Below, piece by piece: positions 7,422 through 13,355 of a stretch of 13,355 nucleotides of DNA (positions are counted from its first letter, which is position 1; each line of letters starts with the position of its first letter). The translations under genes and the position numbers were made by a program. The stretch spans positions 1-13,355 of the forward strand of contig CAMVRW010000036.1 in assembly GCA_947169985.1 (NCBI GenBank). The letters run 5' to 3'. The notes below the pieces were generated by a model. The model was not told the DNA's origin, did not search any database, and saw nothing but the letters and a program-made list of their open reading frames with translations. Source of the stretch: an uncultured Butyrivibrio sp. (GTDB lineage: Bacteria; Bacillota; Clostridia; Lachnospirales; Lachnospiraceae).

Positions 7422-8867
7422 TCAACGTCTCTTTTCCGGATACTTTTCGTAGAAGGAGTTCTTATCTTTATACATGGCTTCGTCGGCATATCTCATGGCA
7501 AGACGGAGATTTCCACTGCTTTCGTCGTGATAGTAGCCTATGGCGAAATACATCCATTCCGGATCGCTGGCTCTTTTCCTGGTCTCCTCGATCTTTTCTT
7601 CGAAGCGCTTCTTGCTGTCGAAGGAGATGATAACGAACTCGTCGCCACCGGCTCGGTAGATCTTGTCGTCTGTAAAGATCTCTTTTAACAGGGCAGCAGA
7701 GTAAACAAGCAGCTTATCACCCTGGTCATGACCGCCGTTATCGTTGATGGTCTTAAGCCCGTTCAGATCAAAGAAACCGACGTTGAAGGGCTTTGGATTA
7801 AACTCAAGCTTAAGGGAAAGTTCATCTACATTTACGTTCATGCAGTTACGGTTATAGACGCCGGTGAGCATGTCCACGTTGCTGAGGTACTCAAGCCTTT
7901 GGAGGAAGAGATGGTTTGCTACTTCTGAGGATAGGAAGTAGGCAACAAGCTCAATGGTTTCCTTCACGCGGATAAGGTGATCTGTGTCAAAGTTCGTGAT
8001 ATACAGATAGCCAATTATCTCGCCCTGATGAATGAAGGGTACCAGAACCAGGGCAGTTACGTTGTTTTCACGAAGTGTCGCAACCCACTCGGGAGCTTTG
8101 GATTCGATGAACTGCATATCAGCTTCGTCTTTTATGATTATGCTGTTGGTCTCTTTTACAAGCTTTTCCCAGCTTTCAACAATCTCATATGGGAAATGAG
8201 AAAAGATTTCTTTTATGTTAAGAACGTCGTTTTCAACGGAGCCGCTAATGACCTCGAAACTCCTGAAGTCTTTGTCTATAGTGACTATGCTGGCAGCAAA
8301 GCTTTGGGTGTATTTTCGAAGGTCTGAAGTAACGGCTTCCATGCTTTCTTCAAATTCGTTTTCATTTCTAAGTTCAAGGCAGGCTTTAATGACAAAGCTT
8401 GCAATGTCAGGGGAGACAGAAGCAAACTTTCCTGAGTCCATTTCCTTGTTCAGGGTGTACATAAACTGACAGTAGGCTATGTTTGGATCATCAGTTTCTC
8501 CAGCTACGGGAAGGAGAATATCCTGGGTCCAGAAGCCGTACATCCTGGTGGTATCAACGTAGGTGTTTATATATTCCTTTTTCCATGCCGCTCTGAAGCA
8601 CACATCCTCAAAGTTTGGTTCCTTTGGGAGATGAGCTGTGTAAAGCTGTCCTTCAATTGTCTCTTGAAATCTGTCGTAATCAGGCTTCTCGCCTTCTGCG
8701 CTAGCTGCAAACAGATTGTAATAATTTCTTTTGAAAATCTCATTTATGGCGTAGAAACGAATCTCGCCGCAGTTTCCGTCAGGCTTTTTTTCAACCGACA
8801 GGACACTGCAGGCAATTGGAGACAGTTCAGCGCTTTGTTTTAATAATTCGTAGGTCAGTTTAGCCAT
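7422..8867 (-). CDS. Diguanylate cyclase (GGDEF domain) with N-terminal sensory region
   Basis: A 481-residue protein expected to make cyclic di-GMP from two GTP. The C-terminal GGDEF domain (about 332-481) starts with DMLTGVYNRN, has FDLNGLKTIND and GHDQGD (about 366-385), and carries an intact active-site GGDEF at 407-411, so activity is likely. The allosteric inhibitory site (RxxD before the active site) reads FTDD, without the arginine, so product feedback through it is probably lost. Residues about 1-130 resemble a degenerate PAS-like region and about 150-320 a GAF-like region (LVPFIHQGEIIGYLYI). No membrane helix is seen, suggesting a soluble sensor; the ligand is unknown. The ATG follows AGGTGG with suitable spacing. 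It converges with the giant gene and diverges from the NfeD operon; a 23-codon mini-ORF precedes it on the same transcript. Confidence 0.95.
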   Translation of the reverse strand: MAKLTYELLKQSAELSPIACSVLSVEKKPDGNCGEIRFYAINEIFKRNYYNLFAASAEGEKPDYDRFQETIEGQLYTAHLPKEPNFEDVCFRAAWKKEYINTYVDTTRMYGFWTQDILLPVAGETDDPNIAYCQFMYTLNKEMDSGKFASVSPDIASFVIKACLELRNENEFEESMEAVTSDLRKYTQSFAASIVTIDKDFRSFEVISGSVENDVLNIKEIFSHFPYEIVESWEKLVKETNSIIIKDEADMQFIESKAPEWVATLRENNVTALVLVPFIHQGEIIGYLYITNFDTDHLIRVKETIELVAYFLSSEVANHLFLQRLEYLSNVDMLTGVYNRNCMNVNVDELSLKLEFNPKPFNVGFFDLNGLKTINDNGGHDQGDKLLVYSAALLKEIFTDDKIYRAGGDEFVIISFDSKKRFEEKIEETRKRASDPEWMYFAIGYYHDESSGNLRLAMRYADEAMYKDKNSFYEKYPEKRR

Positions 8868-8886
8868 ATTTTTTCCACCTGTTATT

Positions 8887-8958
8887 TCACCATGTCAGAA
8901 TTGTTGTAGAAGAAAGATTAACAAGATTCTTGAAATTTTCGTAATTATTGTCTGACAT
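8887..8958 (-). CDS. Candidate 23-residue leader peptide upstream of the diguanylate cyclase
   Basis: On the minus strand a strong Shine-Dalgarno sequence, GGAGGG (complement of 8964-8969), lies 5 bases before an ATG opening a 23-codon frame that begins MSDNNYENFK and ends TILTW-TGA. The stop is 19 bases before the cyclase ATG, which has its own weaker AGGTGG site. The frame differs from the cyclase frame, so it is not a simple N-terminal extension. Its ribosome binding site is better than that of the gene it precedes. It could be a regulatory leader peptide, a small protein, or a remnant. Confidence 0.5.
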   Translation of the reverse strand: MSDNNYENFKNLVNLSSTTILTW

Positions 8959-9001
8959 ATATGCCCTCCAAAAAGAACGACATCACGATAATATTTGTAC
9001 T

Positions 9002-9031
9002 ATTATATATTATCACATCAGAGCCGTTAAA
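9002..9031 (-). promoter_or_regulatory. Probable sigma-A promoter for the leader mini-ORF and diguanylate cyclase
   Basis: Read on the minus strand, TTTAAC (complement of 9026-9031) and a perfect TATAAT (complement of 9002-9007) are 18 bp apart. Transcription would start near 8995, about 26 bases before the mini-ORF ribosome binding site. An imperfectly positioned inverted repeat, GATAATAT at 8987-8994 and ATATTATC at 9007-9014, brackets the -10 and could be an operator, although the region is very AT-rich. Confidence 0.55.
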
Positions 9032-9080
9032 TCTTGAATTGATGCCCATTTTAATTATGAAAATCTTATTAAAACTCTGC

Positions 9081-9109
9081 TTTCGATAACCTGCCTGGTG
9101 CGTTATAAT
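9081..9109 (+). promoter_or_regulatory. Probable promoter of the NfeD-SPFH-phosphoesterase operon
   Basis: A perfect -10, TATAAT (9104-9109), stands 17 bp from a weak -35, TTTCGA (9081-9086). The predicted start near 9116 would give a very short leader ending in the AAGGAGG site at 9119-9125, 7 bases before the ATG at 9133. The weak -35 suggests modest expression or help from an activator. Confidence 0.5.
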
Positions 9110-9132
9110 AAACATCATAAGGAGGAGCGTGT

Positions 9133-9576
9133 ATGGATATCTCAATTTCTATTATCTGGCTGGTTGTCACAGTTATCCTGTCCGTAATTGAAATGTTCAC
9201 CATGGGCCTTGTTACCATCTGGTTCGCTGCCGGTGCTGCAGTAGCTTTTTTGCTGTCACTGTTTGATGCACCGATCGTGGTTCAGGTTGTGGCTTTTCTT
9301 GTGGTTTCCATAGTTGTACTGGTCCTTGTAAGGCCCATTGCAGCTAAACATTTCAATAACAGACTAAAGAAGACCAATATTGACGCATATATTGGCAGGA
9401 AACTGATAGCTAAGACTGAAATAGACAATCTTCATGGAACCGGAAAGGTAGATATGGACGGATCCACATGGCTGGCAGTTTCCAGCATGGACAACGTAGT
9501 TATCCCTGCAGGAAGTGAAGTCAAAGTTGTTGAAGTAAGAGGCGCAAAGCTTATTGTTGAAAGGGAGGACATTTAA
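9133..9576 (+). CDS. NfeD-like membrane protein
   Basis: A 147-residue protein of the short NfeD type (compare E. coli YbbJ and B. subtilis YuaF), partner of SPFH-domain proteins. Residues about 5-72 form two to three hydrophobic transmembrane segments (WLVVTVILSVIEM, a glycine/alanine-rich WFAAGAAVAFLL, and a valine-rich VVAFLVVSIVVLVLV). Residues about 85-147 form a soluble beta-barrel of the NfeD OB-fold type with the recognisable pattern 'YIGRKLIAKTEI...GKVDMDGSTWLAVS...IPAGSEVKVVEVRGAKLIVE'. The serine-protease domain of long NfeD proteins is absent. The ATG follows AAGGAGG. The stop codon directly touches the start codon of the SPFH gene, supporting translational coupling and a joint membrane complex. 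Confidence 0.93.
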   Translation: MDISISIIWLVVTVILSVIEMFTMGLVTIWFAAGAAVAFLLSLFDAPIVVQVVAFLVVSIVVLVLVRPIAAKHFNNRLKKTNIDAYIGRKLIAKTEIDNLHGTGKVDMDGSTWLAVSSMDNVVIPAGSEVKVVEVRGAKLIVEREDI

Positions 9577-10494
9577 ATGGCAGGCATCATAGTAGCAGTA
9601 TTCATCGTTTTACTTATCATTCTTTTGGCAACAAATATCAAGATCGTACCACAGGCACATTCCTATGTAGTTGAGGAACTTGGTGCATATAAGGAGACCT
9701 GGGATGTTGGTCTTCACTTTAAGATTCCTTTTATTGACAGAGTAGCAAGACAGGTGGACCTTAAGGAGCAGTACTGTGACTTCCCACCTCAGCCTGTTAT
9801 CACACAGGATAACGTAACAATGCAGATCGACTCCATCGTATTCTTCAGAATTTCTGATCCAAAGGCTTATGCATACGGAGTAAGAAATCCTATCGGAGCT
9901 ATTGAAAACCTTACAGCTACAACACTTCGTAACGTCATCGGTTCACTTACACTGGATGAGACCCTTACATCCAGAGATCAGATCAACGCACAGATGCAGG
10001 ATGCACTGGATATTGCAACTGATCCATGGGGTATCAAGATCACCAGAGTAGAGCTTAAGAACATCAATCCTCCTGAGCAGATCCGTGATGCCATGGAGAA
10101 GCAGATGAAGGCTGAGCGTGAAAAGAGAGAGAAGATTCTTTTCGCAGAAGGTGAGAAGCAGAGCCAGATCACAGTTGCAGAAGGTGAGAAGCAGTCCAAG
10201 ATCCTTCAGGCTGAGGCTGACAAGGCAGCAACGATCCTTAGAGCTGAAGCTGAGAGAGAGAAGAGGATCCGCGAGGCTGAAGGTCAGGCTGAAGCTATCA
10301 AGAGTATCCAGAAGGCTAATGCTGAGGGTATTACAATGCTTAAGGAAGCCGGAGCTGATGAGTCAGTTCTTACCCTTAAGAGCTTAGAGGCCTTTGAGAA
10401 GGCATCAAACGGACAGGCTACCAAGATAATCGTTCCTTCAAACATTCAGGGAATTGCAGGCCTGGCTGAATCTATCAAAGAGATCGTGAAATAA
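9577..10494 (+). CDS. SPFH/Band 7 (stomatin/QmcA-like, paraslipin) membrane protein
   Basis: A 305-residue protein close in length and layout to E. coli QmcA. Residues about 3-22 form one N-terminal membrane anchor. Residues about 25-185 form the SPFH/Band 7 domain, with typical stretches 'VPQAHSYVVEELGAY', 'GLHFKIPFIDRV', 'QPVITQDNVTMQID' and 'TLRNVIGSLTLDE'. Residues about 165-260 form a long Ala/Glu-rich coiled coil that includes five 11-residue repeats. Family members oligomerise into membrane-bound cages that organise membrane domains or restrain proteases such as FtsH; that role here is inferred. GGGAGG at 9563-9568 gives the ribosome binding site inside the NfeD gene's end. The last base of its TAA is the first base of the phosphoesterase ATG. 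Confidence 0.95.
   Translation: MAGIIVAVFIVLLIILLATNIKIVPQAHSYVVEELGAYKETWDVGLHFKIPFIDRVARQVDLKEQYCDFPPQPVITQDNVTMQIDSIVFFRISDPKAYAYGVRNPIGAIENLTATTLRNVIGSLTLDETLTSRDQINAQMQDALDIATDPWGIKITRVELKNINPPEQIRDAMEKQMKAEREKREKILFAEGEKQSQITVAEGEKQSKILQAEADKAATILRAEAEREKRIREAEGQAEAIKSIQKANAEGITMLKEAGADESVLTLKSLEAFEKASNGQATKIIVPSNIQGIAGLAESIKEIVK
10144..10308 (+). repeat. Five in-frame 33-bp repeats coding 11-residue coiled-coil units
   Basis: Five consecutive 33-bp units encode AEGEKQSQITV, AEGEKQSKILQ, AEADKAATILR, AEAEREKRIRE and AEGQAEAIKSI (residues 190-244 of the SPFH protein). The units diverge from left to right; the first two are closest. An 11-residue period fits a hendecad coiled coil, as in flotillin and stomatin C-terminal stalks. 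Confidence 0.85.
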
Positions 10495-11396
10495 TGAGTC
10501 TGGATTTTGCAGTTTTTTCTGATATACATGGAAACCATACGGCGCTTCAGGCGTGCATCGACTACGCTGTGGGAAAGGGCATTACGAACTTTGTTCTTTT
10601 GGGAGACTTCGTTACGGACTGCCCAAACCCGCAAAAGACCATGGAGCTTATCTACGTTCTGAAGCAGTACTTTAACACCTACATGATCCGTGGAAACAGG
10701 GAAGAGTATCTTTTGAATTACAGAAAGTCCGGGGCTGGGAACTGGAGAAAGGGCTCTGCCAGCGGAGCGCTCCTGTATACCTATGAGAACCTGACGGATA
10801 AGGATTTTGCCTTCTTTGAATCCCTTTCCAATTATGGGATCTACAAGGAAAAAGGATTTCCGGGATTTGAGTATTGCCACGGATCACCTACCGATACGAA
10901 TGAGCTTCTTTTTAAGGAAAAGAGAAATACCAAGAGGGTACTATCGCACCTGAAGACGGGGGTTCTTCTGCACGGCCACACCCATATACAGGGGACCTAT
11001 GTTTACAGAGGTAAGAAGGCCGTAAATCCCGGATCTGTAGGGATCCCATGGTACAACGACGGCAAGGCTCAGTTCTGTATCCTTCACGGTGATGGAAAGA
11101 GTTGGGAAGAGGAGTATATTCAACTGGACTATAACAGAAAAGAAATACTCCGGGAATTCAAGCACTCGGATGTATGCACCATGGCTCCTGCCTGGGCAGC
11201 TGTAACAATGCACACCATAAGGACGGGAGTGGACCTTAATCAGACGGTGCTTCTTCGTGCCATGAGACTATGTGAGCAGGAAAAGGGCTTTGTAAAATGG
11301 CCCAATATTCCTGAGAAGTACTGGGCTATAGCCCTGAAAGAGAATAATATAGATCTTTACGGAAAAGAAATTCCCAAGAATGTAGAAGAGAGCTAA
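10494..11396 (+). CDS. Calcineurin-like metallophosphoesterase (YfcE/MJ0936-like)
   Basis: A 300-residue protein with the metal-binding motifs of the family in order: D10-I-H12-G-N, G37-D38, G67-N68-R69-E70 (usually GNH[DE]; here arginine replaces the histidine), H129 in CHGSP, and H160-G-H162-T-H164, followed by NPGSVG near 178. The fold and a two-metal hydrolase function are therefore well supported, with the caveat that the GNRE change alters the residue that usually assists the leaving group. Residues about 205-300 form a C-terminal extension beyond the usual small phosphodiesterase, ending 'KWPNIPEKYWAIALKENN'. The substrate is unknown; nucleotides or phosphodiesters are typical. The ATG overlaps the preceding stop by one base (TAATG), so it is coupled to the SPFH gene, and a terminator follows. 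Confidence 0.92.
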   Translation: MSLDFAVFSDIHGNHTALQACIDYAVGKGITNFVLLGDFVTDCPNPQKTMELIYVLKQYFNTYMIRGNREEYLLNYRKSGAGNWRKGSASGALLYTYENLTDKDFAFFESLSNYGIYKEKGFPGFEYCHGSPTDTNELLFKEKRNTKRVLSHLKTGVLLHGHTHIQGTYVYRGKKAVNPGSVGIPWYNDGKAQFCILHGDGKSWEEEYIQLDYNRKEILREFKHSDVCTMAPAWAAVTMHTIRTGVDLNQTVLLRAMRLCEQEKGFVKWPNIPEKYWAIALKENNIDLYGKEIPKNVEES

Positions 11397-11400
11397 ATGC

Positions 11401-11454
11401 GAAGCCCTGCGGAAACGGATCTTTCGATCTATCCCGCAGGGCTTCTATATTTTA
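11401..11454 (+). terminator. Rho-independent terminator of the NfeD-SPFH-phosphoesterase operon
   Basis: A perfect 12-bp stem, GAAGCCCTGCGG (11401-11412) with CCGCAGGGCTTC (11434-11445), carries a nested GATC/GATC hairpin (18-21/26-29 after 11400, TTTC loop) and is followed by TATATTTTAA. On the minus strand the flank after the stem is GCATTTAG, a poor T-tract, so efficient termination of the opposing small gene is less certain. Confidence 0.88.
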
Positions 11455-11463
11455 ATTATGAAG

Positions 11464-11874
11464 TTAGACGGTCGTGTCTATGGTTGGAGTGGTGTTTGCC
11501 TGCTCTGCTGTAGTAGCAGCTGCTTTTTCCTGCTCTTTTGCCTTTGCCAGGATCTCAGATTTGGTATACACTCCGGAATTTTTGATGTTGCTCATATGGC
11601 TGTCCAGGAAGCTCGACTTTTTAGTACTTGATTTATTAGAGGAACCTGTAACTTTTCCTGTTGTAGTACTACTTGAAGTATCTGCAGCAGTAGTTGTGGA
11701 ACCTGTTTCCTGGTAAGCCTTCAGCGCAGCGCCGTTACCTACTTTCTTAACGTAGGATTTCATCAGTGACCCGTAAGCACCGCTCTTTATCTGGTTGTAA
11801 TCACCGTAAAGACTGCTCATGCTGCTGTTAAGGTCGAATTTACCGTTAAGGCTGCTGAATAAATCTACGCTCAC
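11464..11874 (-). CDS. Small Ser/Thr/Ala-rich protein, function unknown
   Basis: Encodes 136 residues from a GTG start preceded by AAGGAGG 7 bases upstream, a near-ideal ribosome binding site that decides the start. The N-terminal 55 residues carry 'SLYGDYNQIKSGAYGSLMKSY', a pattern I associate with many small uncharacterised Lachnospiraceae proteins; this is a memory-based impression to be tested. Residues about 56-90 are a Ser/Thr/Lys-rich low-complexity linker, then a short helical part (YTKSEILAKAKEQEKAA) and a Thr-rich end. No signal peptide or membrane segment is present. A sigma-A-like promoter and a leader hairpin support expression. The opposite-strand frame over this gene that looks like a signal peptide is the antisense of its Ala/Thr-rich end. 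Role unknown. Confidence 0.8.
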   Translation of the reverse strand: MSVDLFSSLNGKFDLNSSMSSLYGDYNQIKSGAYGSLMKSYVKKVGNGAALKAYQETGSTTTAADTSSSTTTGKVTGSSNKSSTKKSSFLDSHMSNIKNSGVYTKSEILAKAKEQEKAAATTAEQANTTPTIDTTV

Positions 11875-11895
11875 CTTATCACCTCCTTGATCGAT

Positions 11896-11917
11896 TGTCT
11901 GTATAGTAATACAGACG
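11896..11917 (-). promoter_or_regulatory. Leader hairpin/palindrome before the 136-residue gene
   Basis: GTCTGTA (11897-11903) and TACAGAC (11910-11916) form a perfect 7-bp inverted repeat with a 6-base loop, extendable by one G-T pair. It lies about 10 bases upstream of the ribosome binding site (complement of 11882-11886) and downstream of the promoter, so in RNA it would be a 5' leader hairpin. It may stabilise the message, control ribosome access, or be a DNA operator. Confidence 0.5.
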
Positions 11918-11964
11918 CTGTAACTTCCATGTCACAGCTTAAATTCGCATATTTTCCTAACGCT

Positions 11965-11993
11965 ATTATGATATAGTACGAGATTTAATTCAA
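11965..11993 (-). promoter_or_regulatory. Sigma-A-like promoter for the 136-residue gene
   Basis: On the minus strand TTGAAT (complement of 11988-11993) and CATAAT (complement of 11965-11970) are exactly 17 bp apart. It fires away from the groES promoter 38 bp to the right. The predicted leader is about 85 bases and contains the hairpin at 11896-11917. Confidence 0.65.
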
Positions 11994-12031
11994 TTTACTG
12001 GATATTAAAAAAGTATAAAAAATAAATATAC

Positions 12032-12060
12032 TTGAATGCGGTGAAAAAAGGTGATAATAT
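12032..12060 (+). promoter_or_regulatory. Sigma-A promoter of groES-groEL
   Basis: TTGAAT (12032-12037) and TAATAT (12055-12060) are separated by 17 bp. Transcription should begin around 12067, just before the CIRCE operator, which matches the usual placement for HrcA control. No sigma-32-type sequence is seen. Confidence 0.8.
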
Positions 12061-12073
12061 ATGTTCTTGGAGG

Positions 12074-12100
12074 TTAGCACTCATTGGATAAGAGTGCTAA
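12074..12100. promoter_or_regulatory. CIRCE operator (HrcA binding site)
   Basis: TTAGCACTC (12074-12082), a 9-base spacer and GAGTGCTAA (12092-12100) match the CIRCE consensus exactly. The repressor HrcA binds it and is inactivated on heat shock when GroEL is titrated away. It lies in the 5' leader, between the promoter and the groES ribosome binding site. Confidence 0.98.
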
Positions 12101-12147
12101 CAAATCAAAAAGTATATTCAAGATATTATATAAAGGAGGCATTTGTA

Positions 12148-12432
12148 ATGAAGTTAGTACCACTTGCAGACAGAGTTGTATTAAAGCAGCTTGAGGCAGA
12201 AGAGACTACCAAATCAGGAATCGTTCTTCCAGGAGCTGAGAAGGAGAAGCCACAGCAGGCTGAGGTTATCGCTGTAGGACCCGGCGGAGTTGTAGATGGC
12301 AAGGAAGTTAAGATGGAAGTTAAGAAGGGCGACAATGTCATCTATTCAAAGTACTCAGGAACAGAGGTTAAGCTTGATGATGTAACCTACATCATTGTTA
12401 AGCAGAGCGATATTCTTGCAATCATTCAATAA
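12148..12432 (+). CDS. groES: Co-chaperonin GroES (Hsp10)
   Basis: A 94-residue protein, the normal family length. The ATG at 12148 follows AAAGGAGG with suitable spacing; an upstream in-frame ATG at 12061 would run through the CIRCE site and is not used. It opens KLVPLADRVVLKQ, has the mobile loop that grips GroEL (ETTKSGIVLPG, with hydrophobic tripeptide IVL at 25-27), and ends with the beta strands 'YIIVKQSDILAII'. It forms a heptameric lid on the GroEL cavity in the cytoplasm. It is the first gene of the operon, 34 bp ahead of groEL. Confidence 0.98.
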   Translation: MKLVPLADRVVLKQLEAEETTKSGIVLPGAEKEKPQQAEVIAVGPGGVVDGKEVKMEVKKGDNVIYSKYSGTEVKLDDVTYIIVKQSDILAIIQ

Positions 12433-12448
12433 TTCTTTTTCTAAATAA

Positions 12449-13355
<907 letters not shown>

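Noticed and set aside
8945..9145. Minus-strand 66-residue frame in the divergent intergenic region
   Set aside because: It overlaps both promoters and the start of the NfeD gene and has no ribosome binding site; the better-supported minus-strand frame here is the 23-codon mini-ORF.
11474..11716. Plus-strand 80-residue frame resembling a signal peptide
   Set aside because: It is the antisense of the Ala/Thr-rich C-terminus of the 136-residue gene, which has a promoter, ribosome binding site and leader.
12061..12147. Upstream in-frame ATG for GroES
   Set aside because: It would translate the CIRCE operator and add residues absent from all GroES proteins; the ATG at 12148 has an ideal ribosome binding site.

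Overview
The window looks like a chromosomal segment of a low-to-moderate GC Firmicute, most likely a Lachnospiraceae member of the Butyrivibrio/Pseudobutyrivibrio/Roseburia type. This is an inference from strong AGGAGG-type ribosome binding sites, a perfect CIRCE operator before groES-groEL, sigma-A-like promoters, and a small Ser/Thr-rich protein whose N-terminal 'DYnqIKsGaYgsLmKsY' motif I associate with this family. I see no insertion sequence, phage gene, CRISPR array, tRNA or rRNA.

Layout. (1) 1-180: no protein gene. It holds a long two-tier hairpin, a Rho-independent terminator and a palindrome that overlaps a likely extended -10 promoter. (2) 233-7352: an apparent two-gene operon, a GNAT-type acetyltransferase followed 46 bp later by a 2077-residue, lysine/glutamate-rich, mostly helical protein that I cannot assign to any family. 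A 9-codon mini-ORF in the gap overlaps the giant gene's start by ATGA. (3) 7361-7404: a strong bidirectional terminator between convergent genes. (4) 7422-8958, minus strand: a soluble diguanylate cyclase with an intact GGDEF motif but no inhibitory-site arginine, preceded in its leader by a well-initiated 23-codon mini-ORF. (5) 9133-11396: a tight three-gene operon of an NfeD-like membrane protein, a stomatin/QmcA-like SPFH protein and a calcineurin-like phosphoesterase, with 0- and 1-base junctions, closed by a terminator. (6) 11464-11874, minus strand: a 136-residue Ser/Thr/Ala-rich protein with a GTG start and a leader hairpin. (7) 12032-13355: the heat-shock operon groES-groEL with promoter and CIRCE; groEL runs off the window.

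The chaperonin genes, the NfeD/SPFH pair and the GGDEF protein belong to well-known families. The part most likely to be undescribed is the GNAT + giant-protein operon: a 6.2-kb cytoplasmic-looking protein without signal peptide, clear membrane span or recognisable domain, with a short tandem repeat, a charged coiled coil, a lysine-rich tail and a possible set of degenerate helical repeats, expressed with an acetyltransferase. The two leader mini-ORFs and the 5' hairpin element are further candidates for uncatalogued regulation.
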